A DNA stretch of 6,175 bases from an uncultured Clostridium sp. (GTDB taxonomy: Bacteria; Bacillota; Clostridia; TANB77; CAG-508), in the NCBI GenBank assembly GCA_948465625.1, contig CAOJXM010000069.1, forward strand, positions 1 through 6,175, in the 5' to 3' direction. The notes under the pieces are model-generated. The model saw only the letters and a list, made by a program, of their open reading frames with translations, did not search any database and was not told the DNA's origin. The position numbers and the translations under genes are program-made. Below are positions 1 to 5,146 of the stretch, piece by piece. The number at the start of each line of letters is the position of its first letter. Within the stretch, counting starts at the first letter, position 1.

Positions 1-277
1 TTTCAAGTTCATTCCTTATATAATGAACTTGTATACAATGTGGTGATTTATCAACGGTAGCAAATATTATATTTTTTATTTTTGCTGTTCTCAACATTCC
101 TCCTATTTTAGTTATAGCCATATTAATATGTGTTTCTTCTAAACACAATTCATATATATTTTCTGATAATCTCTTTACTTTTTCATAACCTTGAGGTTGT
201 ATATTTTTTAAACAGCTTCCTACTATGACAATTGTTTCTTCTACATTATATATATTACTTCTCATTAAATTTTTCAT
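1..277 (-). CDS. Unrecognised conserved-looking protein, N-terminal 92 codons (3' end off the window)
   Basis: An open frame starts at ATG 277-275 and stays open to the left edge, so only the N-terminus is present. A GGAG Shine-Dalgarno site lies about 7 bases upstream, which supports this start. The visible protein starts MKNLMRSNIYNVEETIVIVG and looks like an alpha/beta fold: a hydrophobic strand with a glycine turn (residues 14-21), a helix, then a second strand (about 75-80) followed by DKSPHC. It has no signal peptide or membrane segment. I have a vague impression of small clostridial proteins annotated near ferredoxins, but cannot support any function. The gene is about 25% G+C in the stretch I counted, and 11 of 13 Ile codons are ATA, more extreme than rlmD next door. 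It has its own promoter and lies downstream of a terminator, so it is probably not cotranscribed with rlmD. Confidence 0.72.
   Translation of the reverse strand, partial: MKNLMRSNIYNVEETIVIVGSCLKNIQPQGYEKVKRLSENIYELCLEETHINMAITKIGGMLRTAKIKNIIFATVDKSPHCIQVHYIRNELE
4..31. repeat. Perfect 10-bp inverted repeat inside the partial gene
   Basis: The arms CAAGTTCATT (4-13) and AATGAACTTG (22-31) are perfect reverse complements around an 8-base spacer. They lie within coding sequence, and no T-run follows on either strand within view, so this is not an obvious terminator. It may be chance in AT-rich DNA or a palindromic binding site; the sequence does not decide. Confidence 0.5.
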
Positions 278-319
278 ACTAATTCTCCATTCATTAATTC
301 TTGCTTATTATTTGTTGCT

Positions 320-328
320 ATTTTATCA
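320..328 (-). promoter_or_regulatory. Extended -10 promoter for the left-edge gene
   Basis: On the minus strand TGA is followed directly by TAAAAT (-10 at 325-320, TG motif at 328-326), which fits an extended -10 sigma-A promoter. No good -35 lies at the expected distance; extended -10 promoters often tolerate this. Transcription would start near 313, giving a leader of about 35 bases before the ATG at 277. Confidence 0.4.
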
Positions 329-337
329 TAAAAAGTC

Positions 338-368
338 AAAAAAAGAAAGTGCTTTTCCAAACACTTCC
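338..368 (-). terminator. Rho-independent terminator of the rlmD transcript
   Basis: On the minus strand GGAAGTG (368-362) pairs with CACTTTC (351-345) in a 7-bp stem containing one G-U pair, with a 10-base loop. Seven T residues follow (344-338), then a further T-rich stretch. It lies 170 bases beyond the rlmD stop and just before the promoter of the left-edge gene, so it should end rlmD transcripts and insulate the next gene. Confidence 0.65.
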
Positions 369-411
369 AATTAAGTTTTATCTCCAAACATTTATATATT
401 TTATTATAAAA

Positions 412-576
412 TTATACTACTTCGCACACCATGTCAACTTCTATCGTTACCCTAATTTTATTATTTTCTACTCTTTTTATCTTATTTTTACCTTTTCTCT
501 CAAAACTAACAAAATCTTCAAAAGCAGTAAATTCAACTATTGTATCGAATCTTTTAGATATAGCACCGAGCAACAT
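412..576 (-). CDS. Doubtful 54-residue small ORF overlapping the 3' end of rlmD
   Basis: A reading frame with ATG at 576-574 and TAA at 414-412 encodes a lysine-, glutamate- and valine-rich peptide starting MLLGAISKRF and ending VDMVCEVV. Its first 40 bases overlap the end of rlmD in another frame. It fills most of the gap between the rlmD stop and the terminator at 338-368, so it would be cotranscribed with rlmD. No convincing Shine-Dalgarno site precedes the ATG (only GTGGA immediately before it), though translational coupling to rlmD is possible. It has no membrane segment or recognisable motif. A chance open frame is the main alternative, and I consider that more likely than a real gene. 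Confidence 0.22.
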   Translation of the reverse strand: MLLGAISKRFDTIVEFTAFEDFVSFERKGKNKIKRVENNKIRVTIEVDMVCEVV

Positions 577-1958
577 TCCACGTGACTCGTAAAAGGAAAC
601 ATATCGAGTGGTTGTATCTGCATTGTCTCATACGAATCTGACAATTGTTCCAAATCCCTCACCAAAGTAGCAGGATTACAACTAATATACACCACTGTCC
701 TTGGTTGTACCTTCCTAATATTCTCAATGGTCTTATCATCCAATCCCCTTCGTGGTGGGTCAACAAACACCACATCTGGTTTAATCCCCTCTTGTTGTAC
801 CAATCGTTCTAAGACAACTTCTACATCTCCGCAAACAAACTCAATATTCTCTATCTTATTTCTCCTTGCGTTCTCCTTTGCATCCTCTATAGCTTGCCTA
901 ATAATCTCTACTCCATAAACCTTTTTTACATGTTCAGCCACAAATATCCCAATCGTTCCAATTCCACAATACAAATCCAGTACAACATCCTTTTGCTTCA
1001 ACTTTGCCAATTCTATTGCTTTAGCATATAATTTCTCTGTTTGAAGCGGATTAATCTGATAAAACGATAATGGAGATATCTTAAATTCAAACTCCCCTAA
1101 TTTATCACAAATATATCCTTCTCCATATAACACCTCATTTTCTTGTCCCATAATTACATTCGTATTTTTCATATTGATATTCTTAACTACCGTTCTAATC
1201 TCCTTAAACGTTCCAGTTAATCCTTCCACCAATTGCCTTTGCTTTGGAAATCCTCTTCCATTAATTACCAATACGCACATCACTTCTTTAGAATGTACTC
1301 CCACCTTAATCACAATATGTCTTACCAATCCTTGCCTTGTACTTTCATCATAAGCACGAATCCCATTCTCCTTCATAAACGCTATCACATACTTTGCTAT
1401 CTCTACAGAAACTTTCTTTTGGATAACACATTGCTCAATTGGAATAATTTCATGGCTACGATTAGCATACACACCAAAAACAAGTTCATTCCCCTTATAA
1501 CCTACTGGATACTGTGCTTTATTCCTATACTCGTATGGTTGCTCCATACCAATCGTCTCTTTTACCATAATATTTTTTTCTAATGTCTTATTTACTAAAT
1601 TTTGCACAATCTCTTGTTTTAACACCAATGTATCTTCATACCTCATATGTCTTAAATTACAACCGCCACAACGTTTATAGGTAGCACAATCGCTTTCTTT
1701 CCTTGCCTCATGCCTTTCCAATATTTCTAAAATTTTTGCAAAAGCATGGGTAGAATTCACCTTAACAATTAAAATCTTTACTTTCTCTTTTTTTAGGGCT
1801 CCTGGAACAAAAATCGTAAATCCCTCAATTTTAGCAATTCCTTCTCCTTCATACCCATTATCTATAATCTCAACTATATATTCTTTATTTTTCTCTACTG
1901 GTATTGTACTCAATCCCTTTCTTCCTTTCCTGCTTCTTTTTCTTTTAAATTCTACCAC
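537..1958 (-). CDS. rlmD: 23S rRNA (uracil-C5)-methyltransferase, RlmD/RlmCD (TrmA/RumA family)
   Basis: This is a complete 473-residue enzyme of the SAM-dependent RNA m5U methyltransferase family. By homology it methylates C5 of U1939 in 23S rRNA; in Gram-positives such as Bacillus subtilis the single RlmCD enzyme also modifies U747, so rlmCD may be the better name. A TRAM RNA-binding domain covers about residues 22-80. Fe-S cluster cysteines are C91, C97, C100 (CX5CX2C) and C177. The SAM-binding motif is DLYCGIGTIG (328-337), then DPPRRGL (400-406). The catalytic nucleophile is C427 in SCNPATL, and the general base is likely E461 in HVECC. The start is GTG at 1958-1956 with only a weak upstream RBS. 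An alternative TTG at codon 16 (1913-1911) follows a purine-rich stretch and would remove a very basic N-terminus (8 of 10 residues K/R at 5-14). It is a housekeeping gene, divergent from the 2046 gene and apparently with its own promoter. Confidence 0.95.
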   Translation of the reverse strand: MVEFKRKRSRKGRKGLSTIPVEKNKEYIVEIIDNGYEGEGIAKIEGFTIFVPGALKKEKVKILIVKVNSTHAFAKILEILERHEARKESDCATYKRCGGCNLRHMRYEDTLVLKQEIVQNLVNKTLEKNIMVKETIGMEQPYEYRNKAQYPVGYKGNELVFGVYANRSHEIIPIEQCVIQKKVSVEIAKYVIAFMKENGIRAYDESTRQGLVRHIVIKVGVHSKEVMCVLVINGRGFPKQRQLVEGLTGTFKEIRTVVKNINMKNTNVIMGQENEVLYGEGYICDKLGEFEFKISPLSFYQINPLQTEKLYAKAIELAKLKQKDVVLDLYCGIGTIGIFVAEHVKKVYGVEIIRQAIEDAKENARRNKIENIEFVCGDVEVVLERLVQQEGIKPDVVFVDPPRRGLDDKTIENIRKVQPRTVVYISCNPATLVRDLEQLSDSYETMQIQPLDMFPFTSHVECCSVLYLKDSIQ

Positions 1959-1983
1959 AACATTTTGTATTTTTCCACTCTTT

Positions 1984-2012
1984 TTGACTTTCTTCCCAAT
2001 TTATAGTATAAT
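1984..2012 (+). promoter_or_regulatory. Strong sigma-A promoter for the 2046-2774 gene
   Basis: TTGACT (1984-1989) is followed after exactly 17 bases by a consensus TATAAT (2007-2012). Transcription would start near 2019, giving a leader of about 27 bases. This is a near-consensus vegetative promoter and points to appreciable basal expression. No operator is evident beyond the overlap with the opposing rlmD promoter. Confidence 0.8.
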
Positions 2013-2032
2013 TTTTATATAACCTAAGTAAA
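2005..2032 (-). promoter_or_regulatory. Candidate sigma-A promoter for rlmD
   Basis: On the minus strand TTTACT (2032-2027) and TATACT (2010-2005) are separated by 16 bases. Transcription would start near 1998, about 40 bases before the GTG start of rlmD. The -35 is a weak match (4 of 6). The -10 overlaps the -10 of the opposite-strand promoter, and the -35 overlaps the RBS of the 2046 gene. Confidence 0.4.
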
Positions 2033-2036
2033 GGAG
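2031..2036 (+). promoter_or_regulatory. Ribosome binding site AAGGAG
   Basis: AAGGAG ends nine bases before the ATG at 2046 and fixes the start of the 242-residue protein. A following AAGGGG is also purine-rich. Confidence 0.8.
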
Positions 2037-2045
2037 AAGGGGAAT

Positions 2046-2774
2046 ATGGAACTTTCATACGAAGAAAAAGCATTACTAAAAAGTCACCCTCGCATTGAAG
2101 ATGACATGGAGCATTGCTTTAAATATGTAAGCAATCGTAGAGACATCACAATGTTTCGGGTAACATATTTTTTAGTTCGGCTCTATATAGCCGATTGTAG
2201 CATTCCACTTCAAGAGGCTCTTTCAAAGGCAAGTCAGAAATATTCGCTCACAAAGGAAGAAATTGTTGAGTATCTGAAAGAAATATTGCTGTTTCCTTAT
2301 ATGCATAAAGATAAATCACATGTAATGGAAATCAGCACTCGCATTTTCAACAAGCAATTTCATTCTTTAGAAGAGGCCAAGGAAGGCCTTAAGGAATACT
2401 TAAGTAATCCCCAGTTGCTGTTACAGCATTTGGCCCATTGCTCTAGTGTTCATTCTAGTAAGGTTCAAGACTTTATTCATCTTACCTTACGCTTGCCAAA
2501 AAACGAAACTTTTGAAGTTACCTGTGAGGCAATTTCTCTGCTTTGTATTCAACCTACCTTGAGCAAAGACACATTAATCCATCTTCTTGCCTATCGGCTT
2601 GGAGATTGCACCTGTGATATTAAACAAGCTTTAAATAGCACAGTAGAAACTGTCTTTTGTAAAAAGGCACAAGAATACTTGCACGAATTTGGTGTAGAAA
2701 AGGAATATACCATTTTCCAATTCTGTCAAATAAAAGCATCTCACATGGTGGTAAACTCTTCTCGGCAATTCTAA
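2046..2774 (+). CDS. Unrecognised soluble, cysteine-rich helical protein (242 aa)
   Basis: I do not recognise this family. The protein begins MELSYEEKALLKSHPRIEDD, has no signal peptide or membrane segment, and is predicted by eye to be almost entirely helical. It carries nine cysteines (24, 51, 132, 160, 167, 188, 190, 205, 227), including a CTC pair at 188-190, but no classical zinc-finger or Fe-S spacing. Residues 37-82, with AL-KASQKYSLTKEEIVEYLKEI, loosely recall DNA-binding domains such as the C-terminus of Spo0A; that similarity is too weak for a functional claim. The gene has a near-consensus promoter, a good RBS and probable terminator, so it is a monocistronic unit. Sampled stretches are about 38-43% G+C against about 28% in sampled parts of the flanking genes, which may mean transfer or a different expression class. 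It is divergent from rlmD and convergent with the glycosyltransferase operon. Confidence 0.88.
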   Translation: MELSYEEKALLKSHPRIEDDMEHCFKYVSNRRDITMFRVTYFLVRLYIADCSIPLQEALSKASQKYSLTKEEIVEYLKEILLFPYMHKDKSHVMEISTRIFNKQFHSLEEAKEGLKEYLSNPQLLLQHLAHCSSVHSSKVQDFIHLTLRLPKNETFEVTCEAISLLCIQPTLSKDTLIHLLAYRLGDCTCDIKQALNSTVETVFCKKAQEYLHEFGVEKEYTIFQFCQIKASHMVVNSSRQF

Positions 2775-2786
2775 TTTCGAATTGCC
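2764..2786 (+). repeat. 8-bp hairpin spanning the stop codon of the 2046 gene
   Basis: GGCAATTC (2764-2771) and GAATTGCC (2779-2786) are perfect reverse complements with a 7-base loop that contains the TAA stop codon (2772-2774). No T-run follows, so it is not a complete terminator by itself. It may stabilise the mRNA 3' end together with the adjacent hairpin, or be incidental. Confidence 0.45.
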
Positions 2787-2790
2787 AACC

Positions 2791-2831
2791 TAAGAAAGAC
2801 TGACCTACTAATAGTAGACCAGTCTTTCTTA
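2791..2831. terminator. Probable bidirectional terminator between convergent genes
   Basis: The arms TAAGAAAGACT (2791-2801) and AGTCTTTCTTA (2821-2831) form an 11-bp perfect stem. One further G-C pair, a two-base mismatch and five inner pairs extend it toward a 3-base loop. The arms are A-rich on the 5' side and T-rich on the 3' side when read from either strand, as in bidirectional terminators. There is no long separate T-tract on the plus strand. It lies between the stops at 2774 (plus) and 2854 (minus) and would end both transcripts. Confidence 0.75.
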
Positions 2832-2853
2832 AATTAAAAGTTTTCTAAAACTC

Positions 2854-3597
2854 CTATATTCTTTCATTTCTGACTGCTTCCTCTTGTAACCTCAATTCCT
2901 TTTTAATCCTAGAAAAATCCTTAATCGCTTGTATTCCTATTTTACTAATCTTCTTTAAATTAATCGAATTGACTCCACCTTGTCTTGGTCGAAATGTAAT
3001 TGGTTCAAACTTAACCTTTTCCTCATTTTTCATAAACAACACCGTTAACATCACATTAGATAGATTAAAATGCTTTGGTATCATAGGATAATATTTTGCC
3101 AATATCTCGTAATTCATCAAACGAAATGGAGTATTCGCATCTGGAATCTTTAACCAGAATATCAAGAAAAGTACTAGCTTTAATACCTTGGTTACAAAAA
3201 TTCTTGCTATTCCATCTTCTCTACTAATTCTACGTCCAATCATGGCTGCATAATCTTTTCTCTTTTCCCAAAAACCCCAAAACTCACTTGGTAAAGTCTG
3301 CCCATCCGAATCAGTTTGAAAAATATAGTCTGCCTTTTTCTCTATCGCATACTCATAACCATACAAAATAGTATCTCCATGTCCACCATTTTCTTTATCT
3401 AATACTTCCAAATCTCGTAACTCTGTTTTCAATTTATTTAACTTTTCTAAGGTGTGGTCTTTGCTTCCATCATTTATGATAACCAATTTTGAATCATTTC
3501 CTATTCTTTCTACTACCTCATGCCACTCCCTTGCTACTATTTCAACATTTTCTTCTTCATTATATGCAGGTATTATTATGTACAATTTATCATTCAT
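2854..3597 (-). CDS. GT2 glycosyltransferase, polyprenyl-phosphate sugar synthase type (DPM1-like)
   Basis: This complete 247-residue family 2 glycosyltransferase probably transfers a sugar from a nucleotide donor to undecaprenyl phosphate on the cytoplasmic face of the membrane. The GT-A fold shows in order: IIPAYNEEENV (8-18), the nucleotide-binding INDGSKD (41-47), NGGHGDTILYGY (70-81), and the metal-binding DSDG (96-99, the DXD motif). The acceptor-side motif DANTPFRLM (153-161) is typical of the DPM1-like bacterial group. There is a single hydrophobic stretch (about 137-151) and no C-terminal pair of membrane helices, so it is peripheral or weakly membrane-associated. The start at ATG 3597 overlaps the upstream ORF by 8 bases (ATGAATGA) and is preceded closely by GAGGAG, which suggests translational coupling. 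The sugar cannot be predicted. It is the last gene of its operon. Confidence 0.9.
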   Translation of the reverse strand: MNDKLYIIIPAYNEEENVEIVAREWHEVVERIGNDSKLVIINDGSKDHTLEKLNKLKTELRDLEVLDKENGGHGDTILYGYEYAIEKKADYIFQTDSDGQTLPSEFWGFWEKRKDYAAMIGRRISREDGIARIFVTKVLKLVLFLIFWLKIPDANTPFRLMNYEILAKYYPMIPKHFNLSNVMLTVLFMKNEEKVKFEPITFRPRQGGVNSINLKKISKIGIQAIKDFSRIKKELRLQEEAVRNERI

Positions 3598-3859
3598 TTC
3601 TCCTCTTTCCTTTCTTAAATAAAACTTCCCCTTTTACCTCTAATTTTCCAATCGAAATCGAAGCAACTGGTATTAAGATTAAGATATACGAAATAATATA
3701 CCTTGATTTTGCTTCCCAAATAGTATGAAATAGGAACCCTCCAATTAGAATTATAATCAATAGCAACACTTCATTGGATAAATCACTATGATACTTTAAC
3801 AGTGTCAAAATCGTTCCCAATACAATTAGTAATACTAATGCTTTTTGATACACAATCAT
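3590..3859 (-). CDS. Displaced C-terminal membrane domain of the GT-C glycosyltransferase (89 aa, frameshifted continuation)
   Basis: This frame encodes two or three membrane helices (about residues 5-21, 31-48 and 55-70) with the signature GGFLFHTIWEAKSRY (40-54), which I recognise as the C-terminal end of GT39-like membrane glycosyltransferases in Firmicutes. It overlaps the upstream GT-C ORF by 74 bases in another frame, and is open upstream of its ATG only back to a TAG at 3880-3878. Joining it to residue 423 or 424 of the upstream ORF by omitting one base would give a continuous protein of about 515 residues. Independent initiation at ATG 3859 has only a poor site (AAGAGAG, 3-4 bases away). 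I therefore read it as part of the same gene, not a separate protein. Its end overlaps the start of the GT2 gene by 8 bases. Confidence 0.6.
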   Translation of the reverse strand: MIVYQKALVLLIVLGTILTLLKYHSDLSNEVLLLIIILIGGFLFHTIWEAKSRYIISYILILIPVASISIGKLEVKGEVLFKKGKRRNE

Positions 3860-5135
3860 TAACTCTCTTAAACCGCACTACTTCTTCATCTAACCATTGT
3901 GTTTCTAGCTTTTCTTCTTCTGGCTTACTAAAATTAAAATTCTGATTATACCAAATTGCCGAATAGGTATTTTCTGTCCACATAGAAGCCGTTTTTATGG
4001 TATAAAACTGTATGGCCTCCATAGGATTTTTTGCAAAATATTGCAATCTTTCTTTAATTCCTTTTTTATATTCTTGTTTCGATAAAGGAATATCTTTCCT
4101 ATTAAAATAAGCAATCTCATCGTTAAACCAACCACATCCTCTTTCTCCTTCCGACATTCCCATATAAATAAATCCTGTTGTTGGAAAAGTAGCTTTTTTA
4201 TTTTGTTCTAATTTCGTTTGTAATGCACCTTTCATCATCTGATTTGGTAAAACAGAAATAATTACAAATAATACTAGCATTATTATCTTATAAAGCCTTT
4301 CTTTGCGTGTTGCTTGTTTTAACAAATCTAAAATCAGGTAACAGCCTAATGCTACTATATAAATCAAGCTGTTCATTCTAAGAATATAGGCAATCGCCAT
4401 CAAGATAGCAGAAAAAATAGCATTTCGCTTTTTATTCTCCATAGTATATTTCATCATATGATACAAAGCAAACATACAAAATGGCATACTAACAAAATCC
4501 CCATAGATAAAGGTTACTAGCATTGGTAAACTAATAAAAGTCATCGATAATATTACTGTTTTTGCCAAATTTACTTGATATTGCTTGGAAAGCTGTTTGG
4601 TTAACAATACCAATCCTAATACCGAGAACAAATTAGCAATTAAATTAATACATTGTAAAATTTCTGCACTTGCTCCCAATATTCTAAACACAAAAGAATA
4701 TACAAAAGCTAATGTTAATTGTTGTGGATACAACTCAAAGTACAATAATGGTTTCAATTTATCCCAATTGCCTTCAGACATATCAACTGCAGCCTCATAT
4801 ATATCTAATTGGTCTGCCACTGGGGTTGCTTGCCTCGTTCGAATCCACCACCCTTGTGCTATTAAATAAACCATCATAAAAACCGCAAATAAAATAATTT
4901 GCGTGGTTTGCTTTAATTTAAGTTTTTCCAATTTTCTCCACAATAAAGTAATTCCTATTCCAATGATTATTGTTATTCCTAGCTTTCCTATCGTATTCAT
5001 TGTAACCGTAACTATTTCTTGTAAATCATCTGAAATATAGGTAACATACATAATATTGAAAGAAAATAGTAATACTAGGATTGCAATTGCGATTATGATA
5101 ATTATATTTTTTATCAATTTTTCCAAAATCTCCAC
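3786..5135 (-). CDS. GT-C membrane glycosyltransferase (GT39/PMT-like), C-terminus lost by apparent frameshift
   Basis: This is a polytopic membrane protein, 449 residues as read, with about eight or nine hydrophobic segments (for example 9-30, 52-65, 78-95, 138-153, 162-178, 190-212, 238-252, 255-271, 282-297), then a large soluble loop (about 298-424). Such proteins move a sugar from polyprenyl phosphate to an acceptor outside the membrane. Family-like features include ADQLDIYEAA (107-116) in an external loop and LRMNSLIYIVAL (252-263). The start is GTG at 5135, with AGGA overlapping the hydrolase stop 11 bases upstream, which implies coupling. The last 25 residues, after FKR (424), are hydrophilic and unlike the family, while the expected C-terminal membrane domain is in another frame at 3590-3859. 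The gene is thus either broken or decoded by a +1 frameshift. Acceptor and sugar are unknown. Confidence 0.8.
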   Translation of the reverse strand: MEILEKLIKNIIIIIAIAILVLLFSFNIMYVTYISDDLQEIVTVTMNTIGKLGITIIIGIGITLLWRKLEKLKLKQTTQIILFAVFMMVYLIAQGWWIRTRQATPVADQLDIYEAAVDMSEGNWDKLKPLLYFELYPQQLTLAFVYSFVFRILGASAEILQCINLIANLFSVLGLVLLTKQLSKQYQVNLAKTVILSMTFISLPMLVTFIYGDFVSMPFCMFALYHMMKYTMENKKRNAIFSAILMAIAYILRMNSLIYIVALGCYLILDLLKQATRKERLYKIIMLVLFVIISVLPNQMMKGALQTKLEQNKKATFPTTGFIYMGMSEGERGCGWFNDEIAYFNRKDIPLSKQEYKKGIKERLQYFAKNPMEAIQFYTIKTASMWTENTYSAIWYNQNFNFSKPEEEKLETQWLDEEVVRFKRVNDCVSKSISITNCIGNDFDTVKVS

Positions 5136-5146
5136 ACTCTTTCATC

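Noticed and set aside
334..339. TTGACT as a -35 for the left-edge gene
   Set aside because: It is only 8 bases from the TAAAAT hexamer and no acceptable -10 lies 16-18 bases away.
301..585. Plus-strand 94-codon open frame
   Set aside because: It is rich in F, Y and K from AT-rich sequence, runs over the minus-strand terminator and the end of rlmD, and starts at a non-ATG codon without a ribosome binding site.
727..918. Plus-strand 63-codon open frame inside rlmD
   Set aside because: It lies antisense to the conserved catalytic region of RlmD, which is clearly the real coding sequence.
1233..1583. Plus-strand 116-codon open frame inside rlmD
   Set aside because: It is antisense to rlmD, has a low-complexity composition, and has no promoter or RBS of its own.
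2083..2291. Spo0A C-terminal-like DNA-binding domain in the 242-residue protein
   Set aside because: The resemblance rests on a few residues around a KY-x-T-x-E-V pattern and does not extend over the domain; reporting it as a function would be unsupported.
3489..3728. Plus-strand 79-codon open frame
   Set aside because: It is antisense to the GT2 gene start and the GT-C C-terminal domain, both supported by recognisable motifs.
3857..3872. Programmed +1 frameshift site
   Set aside because: There is no slippery homopolymer, in-frame stop, internal Shine-Dalgarno or rare-codon context typical of known +1 sites, so an indel is the simpler reading; kept only as an alternative in the frameshift finding.
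4585..4869. Plus-strand 94-codon open frame inside the GT-C gene
   Set aside because: It is antisense to membrane helices and a family-like loop of the GT-C protein, with no independent expression signals.
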